Assembly: GCA_003454975.1 (NCBI GenBank)
Contig: DMST01000026.1
Coordinates: 11,693 to 16,896, forward strand
Source of the DNA: Cytophagales bacterium
Lineage (GTDB): Bacteria > Bacteroidota > Bacteroidia > Cytophagales > Cyclobacteriaceae
Length of the DNA: 5,204 nt
Direction of reading: 5' to 3'
Shown: positions 1 through 4,768 of the stretch, one piece after another
How positions within the stretch are numbered: the first letter of the stretch is position 1
How the letters are laid out: each line of letters begins with the position of its first letter
Translations under genes and position numbers: made by a program
Notes under the pieces: model-generated
Databases searched by the model: none
Told to the model about the DNA's origin: nothing
The model's input: only the letters and a program-made list of their open reading frames with translations

Positions 1-332
1 CTACCTCGGCCCCCACAGCCAACGTAGAGTTCACGTTGGATGGCCTCGGCATTCGCCATTACTTCCAGTCCATCATCGATGAGAATGGGGTAACCAAGGG
101 CAAACCCGAGCCAGAGATTTACTTGAAATCTGCCGCTGCCTTGGGCATTCCTGCGGAAGATTGCCTGGTGATCGAAGACGCACTCTCTGGCATTAAAGCT
201 GGCCAAAATGCTGGTTCCGGTGTGCTGGCCATGGCTACTACCCATACCGAGGAAGAGCTCCGCGCGGTACATCCTACCGGTATTGCCCCGGATTTCACTC
301 AGCTGGTATTTGAAGACTGGTTCGATGCCTAA
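1..332 (+). CDS. HAD-superfamily hydrolase, beta-phosphoglucomutase-like (3' part)
   Basis: This is the C-terminal 109 residues of a HAD subfamily IA phosphatase or phosphomutase. The gene begins before the window, and the reading frame is open from base 3. An internal TTG at 36 is not the true start, because conserved family sequence lies upstream of it. Visible HAD motifs are the motif II Thr/Ser in TSAPTAN (visible residues 1-7), the motif III lysine in GKPEPEIY (K34), and the motif IV acidic pair in VIEDALSGIKAG (E58-D59), which binds Mg2+. The nucleophile Asp motif and the cap domain lie outside the window. Family members are cytosolic and act on phosphorylated sugars or similar small metabolites. 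The part seen cannot separate beta-phosphoglucomutase from a sugar-phosphate phosphatase. The stop TAA is at 330-332. The next gene is in the same direction 44 bp downstream, so co-transcription is possible. Confidence 0.9.
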   Translation, partial: TSAPTANVEFTLDGLGIRHYFQSIIDENGVTKGKPEPEIYLKSAAALGIPAEDCLVIEDALSGIKAGQNAGSGVLAMATTHTEEELRAVHPTGIAPDFTQLVFEDWFDA

Positions 333-376
333 ACCAATGGCCCATCCCAAGCCCTGAAAATTCGTTAGCCTTGTAT

Positions 377-1045
377 ATGAAAGGAAAACTCATTGCCCTC
401 CTTCTTCTTTGTTCTGCGTCCTTGCTTGCCCAGCCTCAAAACAATACCGGTGCGCTGCGCATCGCCAAACTGAAGTATAATGGCGGTGGCGACTGGTACG
501 CTAACAAAACGGCCCTCCCTAACCTCATTGAGTTCTGCAACCGCAATTTGGGGATGCAATTGGCCCCGCAAGAAGACGTGATCGAGGTAGGCAACCCTGA
601 GCTGTTCCTGTACCCCTACGTGTATCTCACGGGCCACGGCAACGTGGTGTTTTCCGAGGCCGAGGCCGAAAACCTGCGCAATTACCTCATTGCGGGTGGT
701 TTCCTGCATATCGACGACAACTACGGCCTCGATCCCTTTATTCGGCTGGAAATGAAGAAGGTTTTCCCCAACCTGGACTTTGTGGAGTTGCCGTTCGATC
801 ATCCCATCTATCAGCAGCGCTTCACCTTCAGTGAGGGTTTGCCCAAAGTGCACGAGCACGACAGCAAGCCGCCGCAAGGTTTCGGCATTATGTACCAGGG
901 CCGCTTGGTGTGCTTCTACTCCTATGAGAGCGACTTGGGCAATGGCTGGGAAGACCGCCGGGTATACAACGACCCCGAAGAGATACGCCAACAGGCCCTA
1001 CGTATGGGCGCCAATATCATTGCTTTCGCCTTTACTCAGAACTAG
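377..1045 (+). CDS. Exported DUF4159 domain protein
   Basis: This 222-aa protein matches my recollection of the DUF4159 family, whose biochemical function is not established as far as I know. Recognisable blocks are KYNGGGDWYAN (33-43), YLTGHGNVVFS (83-93), LRNYLIAGGFLHIDDNYG (100-117), LPFDHPIY (138-145), LPKVHEHDSKPPQGFG (155-170) and ESDLGNGWED (184-193). The GGFLHIDDNYG block recalls glutamine-amidotransferase-like folds, but I see no convincing catalytic Cys-His pair. Residues 1-18 form a signal peptide: KGK, then a Leu-rich core, then LLA before Gln, the usual Bacteroidota cleavage context. Cys12 lacks a lipobox, so the protein is probably a soluble periplasmic protein. I chose the ATG at 377 over the in-frame TTG at 371 because it starts the signal peptide cleanly. 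At about 220 aa it is close to the length I expect for single-domain members, so it appears complete. Confidence 0.9.
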   Translation: MKGKLIALLLLCSASLLAQPQNNTGALRIAKLKYNGGGDWYANKTALPNLIEFCNRNLGMQLAPQEDVIEVGNPELFLYPYVYLTGHGNVVFSEAEAENLRNYLIAGGFLHIDDNYGLDPFIRLEMKKVFPNLDFVELPFDHPIYQQRFTFSEGLPKVHEHDSKPPQGFGIMYQGRLVCFYSYESDLGNGWEDRRVYNDPEEIRQQALRMGANIIAFAFTQN

Positions 1046-1050
1046 TAGTC

Positions 1051-1074
1051 GGCCCTTCGGCAGGCTCAGGGACC
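1051..1074. repeat. Dispersed-type intergenic repeat (CCTTCGGCAGGCTCAGGGA core)
   Basis: A GC-rich, partly palindromic 24-bp stretch begins 5 bp after the DUF4159 stop. Its core is CCTTCGGCAGGCTCAGGGA, with GG at the left end and CC at the right. It closely resembles a short intergenic repeat (TTCGACAGGCTCAGGGA type) that I recall being scattered through many bacterial genomes. Only one copy is in this window, so its repeat status here rests on memory. The arms pair only imperfectly and no U-run follows, so it is not a good terminator. Confidence 0.5.
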
Positions 1075-1079
1075 GATTT

Positions 1080-1110
1080 TCGAAGTTCGAGATTGGAAGT
1101 TCGAAGTTGG
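1080..1110. repeat. Short direct repeats, GAAGTTCGA
   Basis: The nonamer GAAGTTCGA occurs at 1082-1090 and again at 1096-1104, and CGAAGTT occurs at 1081-1087 and 1102-1108. The stretch is therefore built from TTCGAAGTT/GATTGGAAGTT-like words. It lies directly after the GC-rich repeat, in the spacer between the DUF4159 gene and the transposase gene. Degenerate word repeats of this style look like Bacteroidota intergenic filler. Nothing suggests a coding or binding role. Confidence 0.55.
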
Positions 1111-1229
1111 ATTTTAGACGCTAGATAAGGGGATACACAATGTCCTCCGGGATGAATGTAGATGGATAGTGCGCAAAGAACTTAATGCTAAACGTTAGGT
1201 TTTGAGTTTTCTTAACAAGATTCCCGTCG
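1111..1229. other. Intergenic stretch with no gene
   Basis: I see no credible ORF, tRNA or terminator here. The composition becomes AT-richer to the right, towards the transposase gene. A short near-palindrome, CTAAACGTTAG, is present near 1188-1198 but is too small to interpret. Confidence 0.5.
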
Positions 1230-1260
1230 TGTCCTTTCCTGATATAGGTTGACACAAATT
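1230..1260. mobile_element. Possible left end of an IS3-type element
   Basis: Just ahead of the OrfA gene the sequence begins TGTCC (1230-1234) and contains GGTTGACACAAATT (1247-1260). IS3-family ends commonly begin with TG, and the GTTGACACAA word resembles ends I remember from Bacteroidota IS3 elements. No matching right end is found between the OrfA stop and the converging regulator gene, so this is a proposal only. TTGACA at 1249 could instead be read as a -35-like box, but only 16 bp separate it from the ATG, which leaves no room for a promoter serving this start. Confidence 0.3.
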
Positions 1261-1270
1261 AGATTATTAA

Positions 1271-1639
1271 ATGTCAACAAACACACACAAGCTAAGTCAC
1301 CGACGGTTTAGCGAATCGGTGAAGCGTAGTGTTATCAAAGATTTGGATAATGGTTTACTTCGGGTTATAGATATCGTTCGCTCTTATAGCGTTCACCCCC
1401 AAACGGTGTATAATTGGCGGGAGAAATATTCGGTACATTATCAACGCAAAACACGACTCGTAGTGGAGAAACGCAGCGAAGGCACCCAGAAACAAGCATT
1501 AGAATCTCGGATAGCAGAATTGGAGGCGGCCTTGGGTCGCAAACAGATGGAACTGGATTACAAGAATAAGCTGATCGAGTTGATGGGAGAGGAGCTGAAG
1601 ATGGATCTCGAAAAAAAGGGCGGACAAACTAACAACTAA
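1271..1639 (+). CDS. IS3-type transposase OrfA (solo; no OrfB)
   Basis: This 122-aa protein has the layout of IS3-family OrfA. A basic N-terminal helix-turn-helix (about 14-52; SVKRSVIKDLDNGLL, VIDIVRSYSVHPQTVYNWR) would bind the element's ends. A Glu/Leu-rich coiled coil (about 72-108; LESRIAELEAALGRKQMELDYKNKLIELM) would serve for multimerisation. The C-terminus (GEELKMDLEKKG) resembles the usual end of OrfA. In IS3 elements the catalytic DDE domain is in OrfB, made separately or by -1 frameshifting. No DDE domain follows here, because a converging response-regulator gene begins 37 bp away. The protein could bind DNA but could not transpose DNA alone. Its last three codons and stop lie in a heptamer repeat, so the original end may have been altered. 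It is either an IS remnant or a domesticated DNA-binding protein. Confidence 0.8.
   Translation: MSTNTHKLSHRRFSESVKRSVIKDLDNGLLRVIDIVRSYSVHPQTVYNWREKYSVHYQRKTRLVVEKRSEGTQKQALESRIAELEAALGRKQMELDYKNKLIELMGEELKMDLEKKGGQTNN
1612..1618 (+). other. Canonical A-AAA-AAG frameshift heptamer
   Basis: The OrfA zero frame reads GAA AAA AAG at 1610-1618, which places the heptamer A-AAA-AAG in exactly the phase used for -1 programmed frameshifting in IS3 elements. Slippage would read GGG CGG ACA AAC and stop at TAA 1630-1632, so no OrfAB fusion is possible at this locus. I see no strong downstream stem-loop. Confidence 0.5.
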
Positions 1640-1665
1640 CAACTCATAACTAATAACTAATAACT
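1627..1665. repeat. Heptameric tandem repeat, AACTAAY
   Basis: Five consecutive 7-bp units are AACTAAC (1627), AACTAAC (1634), AACTCAT (1641), AACTAAT (1648) and AACTAAT (1655). A partial AACT follows at 1662. The array contains stop codons in all three + frames. It supplies the last codons and stop of OrfA and fills most of the 37-bp gap between OrfA and the converging response-regulator gene. Confidence 0.9.
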
Positions 1666-1676
1666 CTCCCCCTCCG

Positions 1677-2324
1677 CTACAAGTCAACCCACCCGTCCTT
1701 ATAGGCCTTGAGGACTAGTCCAGCCGTATTTCGGACGTTAAACTTTTCTACCAGGCTCTTGCGGTGGCCTTCCACCGTGCGCGGGCTAATGAATAGCTTC
1801 TCCCCAATCTCCGCCGTTGTCTGCTCTTGGCAGATCAGATCCAGGACCTCCTGTTCGCGGCGCGTGAGTACCTGGCCGAAGTCCAGTGTGGGCGGTTTCT
1901 TGTTCTTGTGCTTCACACTCTCTAGCAGCGCCTTGCTGGTTCGCTCGTTGAAGTAGTAGCCCCGATCCACCACGGCCTTCAGGGCGGCGTGCAGCTCGTC
2001 CGCATGGGCATCCTTAAGCAGGTAGCCGTGCACCCCCTTCTCCATCAGATGGGCCATCATGCGGTCCTCGTCTATCATCGTCAGGATGATGATTTTCATC
2101 TCTGGGTGGCGCTCCCGCAGCCAATCTGTAGCCTCCATGCCGTCCATCTCGGGCATCTTCAAGTCCAGCAGCACCACATCTACCTCGTGCTGGCTCAGCA
2201 GGGCTTGCAGCTCCTTTCCGTGGGCCGCCTCGGCCACAACCTCTAGGTCATCATAGGTTTCCAAGATGCTGCGGAGCCCTTCCCGAAATAGGGCGTGGTC
2301 GTCGGCTAGGATCATGCGGATCAT
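1677..2324 (-). CDS. Two-component response regulator, NarL/FixJ (LuxR) family
   Basis: This complete 215-aa regulator has a receiver domain (about 1-120) and a LuxR-type helix-turn-helix output domain (about 152-212). Receiver residues are all present: acidic pair D8-D9 in ILADDH, phosphoacceptor D54 in VVLLDLKMPEMDG, T82 in IIILT, and K104 in YLLKDA. The output domain shows LTRREQEVLDLICQ, then TTAEIGEKLFISPRTVEGHRKSLVEKFNVRN, the classic GerE/LuxR recognition-helix region. Phosphorylation should drive dimerisation and promoter binding. The start ATG (2322-2324) overlaps the TGA stop of the kinase gene upstream (ATGA), implying translational coupling and a cognate pair. It is the last gene of the operon and converges on the OrfA gene. 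No hairpin terminator is visible after its stop. Target genes cannot be inferred. Confidence 0.95.
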   Translation of the reverse strand: MIRMILADDHALFREGLRSILETYDDLEVVAEAAHGKELQALLSQHEVDVVLLDLKMPEMDGMEATDWLRERHPEMKIIILTMIDEDRMMAHLMEKGVHGYLLKDAHADELHAALKAVVDRGYYFNERTSKALLESVKHKNKKPPTLDFGQVLTRREQEVLDLICQEQTTAEIGEKLFISPRTVEGHRKSLVEKFNVRNTAGLVLKAYKDGWVDL

Positions 2325-3133
2325 GCGGGGGTAGGTTTAGGGGTGGGAAACTGCAAGGTAAGCGTAGTGCCCTTTCCGGGCGCACTGTTGATGTTGATGG
2401 TGACCTCTAGCGGGGAGGCACGGCTTTCCAGGGTACGCAGGCCCATGCCGCCCTGGCCGTCCGGTCCCTTCACTTGGTTGGGGTCAAAGCCTATACCGTC
2501 ATCGGTAAAGGTAAGCACCGTTTGGTCTCCCTCTGTACGGGCGGATAAGGTGAGTTCTTTGGCTTGCGCGTACTTGAGGGCGTTGCTCAGCATCTCCTGC
2601 ACCATGCGGTACATCCGCAGACTGTCTTCAGCAGGTAGGGTAGGGAGGGCTTCCAGCTCCGACGTCACGGTTACCTGCCCGGTTTCAGTAACCTTCTCGG
2701 CCAAGTTCAACAGGGCTTCTTTTAGGCCCATGGTTTCCAGGATCACCGGCTTCATGTCCTGCGCAATGCGCCTCACCCCGGTCAGGGTCTCGCCCAGCAG
2801 CTTATCCGCTCGCTCGGCAAACTCATTGGCTTTCTCCTTCCCTGCTAGCCGCTGTACCTGCTGTACGTACATGCGCGTGGTGCTGAGCATGGCACCCACC
2901 CCATCGTGTAACTCCTGCGCAATCCGCTGCTGCTCTTTCTCCCGGGTTTGGTCGGCTGCTCGGAGGAGCTCCTTTTGGTATTGCTGCTCGGCTAAGCGCA
3001 TGGCTTCTTGTTGGCGGTAAAGTCGGCGTTGGTACAGTACAAAAAAGACAATAAGAAGTACCATTAAACTGAAAATGAGGATCGTCCCGACGATTAAAAT
3101 ACCTTCGCTATTTATTTCCTCGGTTACCTCCAT
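2321..3133 (-). CDS. Sensor histidine kinase, HisKA_3 type, one TM segment and no input domain
   Basis: This 270-aa membrane kinase belongs to the NarX/DegS/LiaS-like class. Residues 1-12 are short and acidic, and 13-34 form a single TM helix. A Gln/Glu/Arg-rich coiled linker (about 35-68) leads to the dimerisation helix with phospho-acceptor H76 in RIAQELHDGVGAMLS. The HATPase_c domain has the N box at MVQEMLSNALKYA (N184), the G1 box DDGIGF (211-216), and the G2-like GGMGLRTLESRA (228-239). All catalytic elements are present, but there is no periplasmic, PAS, GAF or TPR input module, so sensing must come from the TM helix or a partner. The first 10 bp overlap the end of the 7-TM gene upstream, and the stop overlaps the regulator start. 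The 5' end is AT-rich like the upstream genes, while the rest is GC-rich. Confidence 0.95.
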   Translation of the reverse strand: MEVTEEINSEGILIVGTILIFSLMVLLIVFFVLYQRRLYRQQEAMRLAEQQYQKELLRAADQTREKEQQRIAQELHDGVGAMLSTTRMYVQQVQRLAGKEKANEFAERADKLLGETLTGVRRIAQDMKPVILETMGLKEALLNLAEKVTETGQVTVTSELEALPTLPAEDSLRMYRMVQEMLSNALKYAQAKELTLSARTEGDQTVLTFTDDGIGFDPNQVKGPDGQGGMGLRTLESRASPLEVTININSAPGKGTTLTLQFPTPKPTPA

Positions 3134-3765
3134 AATGCATATGCAATGACAATGTTTTTGATGATATTAAGTGATCTGTTTATTGATCCCATTGTGTGAT
3201 ATAAATCTTGGTATTCAAAATTCTTTACAAGAGGTAGTATTGAATAAAGAAAAAGGAACGTGCCTGCGGAATATAGTAGAAAAGCAGTACTTATAACCCA
3301 GCCTTGATTATTGAACAAAGGATTTAATCTAGGATGGATCAGGATGAAAATATAATATGACAAGCATGAAATAATGATAAATAATCTTGTGGATGTAATT
3401 ATTTCGATATTCGGCTCTGGTTGTAATTGCAGATTAGTAAAAAGTACTATATAAAATATTAAAATTATAAAAGCGGTGTAGAGGAAATACTTTATCCTAT
3501 TGTTAGAAATGATTAGGATGAAATAGATGAATAAAAAAGATGTATCGGATATAGCATAAAGATTGTTCCAGAAGTAATTATTCCGTTCAATTATTTTATA
3601 GTACCACCCAATGACGTCCGTGTACAAAATGCTTGCGCAGATAATAAATAATACCCATTCATGTATCTTCCGAATCTTCTTGAAGAAGACGAAAATATAA
3701 ATGGCTGGTATTATTGAGACAGTAGATAGGTTTCCTAGTATTGCGTATATTTCCTGCAAATTCAT
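3124..3765 (-). CDS. Seven-TM integral membrane protein, putative sensory partner of the kinase
   Basis: This 213-aa, very hydrophobic protein has no named domain that I can recognise. Seven predicted TM helices lie at about 7-29, 36-56, 70-88, 93-110, 125-144, 156-180 and 197-212. Positive charges after helix 1 (KKIRK), helix 3 (NNRIK) and helix 5 (HPR) suggest N-out/C-in topology. That leaves a short cytosolic C-terminus and an outer loop, QLQPEPNIEIITS (112-124). I recall similar roughly 215-aa proteins next to histidine kinases in Bacteroidota, without an assigned function. Its stop codon lies 10 bp inside the kinase gene, so the two are likely made together. The start is the only plausible one: the next Met is at 192, and a stop in the same frame lies 12 codons upstream. 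The start codon sits in a perfect inverted repeat. Coding DNA is very AT-rich (15 G+C of 60 in 3481-3540). Confidence 0.85.
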   Translation of the reverse strand: MNLQEIYAILGNLSTVSIIPAIYIFVFFKKIRKIHEWVLFIICASILYTDVIGWYYKIIERNNYFWNNLYAISDTSFLFIYFILIISNNRIKYFLYTAFIILIFYIVLFTNLQLQPEPNIEIITSTRLFIIISCLSYYIFILIHPRLNPLFNNQGWVISTAFLLYSAGTFLFLYSILPLVKNFEYQDLYHTMGSINRSLNIIKNIVIAYALWR

Positions 3766-3777
3766 GCAGGAAATATA
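3746..3777. promoter_or_regulatory. Perfect 13-bp inverted repeat over the 7-TM gene start codon
   Basis: TATATTTCCTGCA at 3746-3758 is exactly complementary to TGCAGGAAATATA at 3765-3777, separated by the 6-nt loop AATTCA. The ATG of the 7-TM gene (3763-3765, - strand) falls at the edge of the loop. The arms cover the preceding 12 nt and codons 3-6. In the mRNA this would form a hairpin that could hide the initiation region. In DNA it could be a dimeric operator. Neither side has a U-run suited to a terminator. Confidence 0.75.
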
Positions 3778-3801
3778 GCAAAAAATATGAGTTATAAGGC
3801 G

Positions 3802-4545
3802 TTAGCAGTCAGGTGGGCACCAGTGGGTAAACTCTTGGTATTTAATTGGTTGGGACTGCCCCAGAGAATTTGTTTCAGGAGATTCAAGGTGGTAAAATGT
3901 AGTTATGTTTAAATCTGGCCCAATATCCGGCCTTGTGTCTACGCCAAAATGAAAACTAATTTTCTTTGACTTTGGAATATTTTCTTTAAAATACTTAAAG
4001 TCATTAGAATTGGAGTATGGTAATGTATCTCTATATTCGAATCCTTCTAACTTATATATTTTCTCTTCACCGTTTTCTTCATCAATATATCTTAGGTGTT
4101 TATATATGTTAACGGTTTTGCTTGGTTTTCTGTCTTCATCTCCCCAAAGATTCAGGAGACCATCTATGGTAGTACGGGGTATGTCACCTTCAAAAAGAAA
4201 TGATAATCTTGAGGACCGGGGAGAAATTGGTGGTTTTGACCCTAAATCCAATTCGTAACATTCATTCTCGGTCAAGTTGTTTATCCAAAGAAATAGTTTT
4301 AGAGAGCCGCTGGTACGATCACTTAGGCCAAATTTTAGGCCTACTCTATTTAGCTCGTTGGCGGATATTTTTGCCTTTAATGTTGATAAATCGTCATCTC
4401 GGAGAGTGAAATGAGTTCTAAGATTCAATATCCTTTCTGGATGAAAATCTCCAGGACTGACTTCGAAAACAGAATTCAAAATGTGTTGATTAGGTCTTGA
4501 ATTAATGAAGTTTTTCCAAGCCTCAATTTTTTCTAGCTTCGTCAT
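3802..4545 (-). CDS. Hypothetical protein ending in CPPDC
   Basis: This 247-aa soluble-looking protein has no signal peptide or TM segment. It is rich in charged and aromatic residues, and no catalytic motif is recognised. The N-terminal part (EKIEAWKNFINSRP, 5-18), the middle (LRTHFTLRDDDLSTLKAKIS, 42-61), the stretch VGLKFGLSDRTSGSLKLFLWI (68-88) and the terminal CPPDC (243-247) resemble, in that order, a group of uncharacterised Bacteroidota proteins that I recall ending in CPP-x-C. This resemblance is from memory. Residues 100-240 look lineage-specific. The only other cysteine is C96. The gene is first in the apparent operon, 36 bp upstream of the 7-TM gene on the same strand and with similarly AT-rich DNA. 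An A-rich leader before the ATG fits Bacteroidota initiation. It might modulate or supply a signal to the membrane partner, which is inference only. Confidence 0.75.
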   Translation of the reverse strand: MTKLEKIEAWKNFINSRPNQHILNSVFEVSPGDFHPERILNLRTHFTLRDDDLSTLKAKISANELNRVGLKFGLSDRTSGSLKLFLWINNLTENECYELDLGSKPPISPRSSRLSFLFEGDIPRTTIDGLLNLWGDEDRKPSKTVNIYKHLRYIDEENGEEKIYKLEGFEYRDTLPYSNSNDFKYFKENIPKSKKISFHFGVDTRPDIGPDLNITTFYHLESPETNSLGQSQPIKYQEFTHWCPPDC

Positions 4546-4710
4546 TGATTTGTATTTAAGGTTTGATTTCTGGAATATCGCTTTATTTCAATATTAAAAT
4601 CAAGTCCATCCATTCTATACCAGGCATTTCACTTTGACTCCCCGTACTTTCCCGGGGTATAGGATTGCGGGTGTGGCTACTAAATAGGTAGGGGTAGGTG
4701 GCGAACAATA
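4546..4710. other. Intergenic leader between recA and the sensory operon
   Basis: This must hold the promoter of the leftward operon, but I could not find a convincing Bacteroidota promoter (TTG about 20 bp before TAnnTTTG). The part next to the hypothetical gene (4546-4620) is AT-rich. From 4636 it becomes GC-richer, with a small CCCCG/CGGGG hairpin and a GGTAGG-word repeat at 4686-4698. No ORF or RNA gene is supported. Confidence 0.5.
4640..4657. repeat. Small GC-rich inverted repeat
   Basis: CCCCG (4640-4644) and CGGGG (4653-4657) can pair over an 8-nt loop in the spacer ahead of the sensory operon. With only 5 bp of stem, and no U-run, it may be chance. Confidence 0.3.
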
Positions 4711-4742
4711 AAAAAACCGACCCTCCAAGGAAGGTCGGTTTT
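4711..4742 (-). terminator. Intrinsic terminator of recA
   Basis: On the - strand the stem AAAACCGACC / GGTCGGTTTT (4742-4733 with 4722-4713) is perfect over 10 bp around a 10-nt loop. It is followed by a T-run (rc of AAAAAA at 4711-4716, then ATT). It lies 27 bp after the recA stop codon. The other strand ends in only TTTT, so termination in the + direction would be weaker. Confidence 0.9.
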
Positions 4743-4768
4743 GCAATATTGATCGGTGAAGCTCAGGC

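Noticed and set aside
364..376. TAGCCTTG as a Bacteroidota -7 box (TAnnTTTG) for the DUF4159 gene
   Set aside because: It has one mismatch, almost no room before the ATG, and no TTG at suitable spacing upstream.
365..991. 208-codon open frame on the - strand across the DUF4159 gene
   Set aside because: It is almost fully antisense to a gene with strong family motifs, and its translation shows no recognisable domain. It is a shadow frame.
780..1124. 114-codon + frame overlapping the end of the DUF4159 gene
   Set aside because: It is rich in Ser, Arg, Thr and Trp, has no domain, and runs out of a GC-rich gene into repeat DNA.
1249..1270. TTGACA as a -35 promoter box for OrfA
   Set aside because: Only 16 bp lie between the hexamer and the ATG. 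It more likely belongs to an IS end.
2343..3020. 225-codon open frame on the + strand across the histidine kinase
   Set aside because: It is Ser/Arg/Val-rich with no domain, and the opposite strand encodes a complete, motif-perfect kinase.
3746..3777. Reading the inverted repeat as a terminator between the hypothetical and 7-TM genes
   Set aside because: It overlaps the 7-TM coding start and no T-run follows on either strand.
4546..4620. Promoter for the leftward sensory operon
   Set aside because: I searched the - strand for TTG about 20 bp before TAnnTTTG and found only poor matches.
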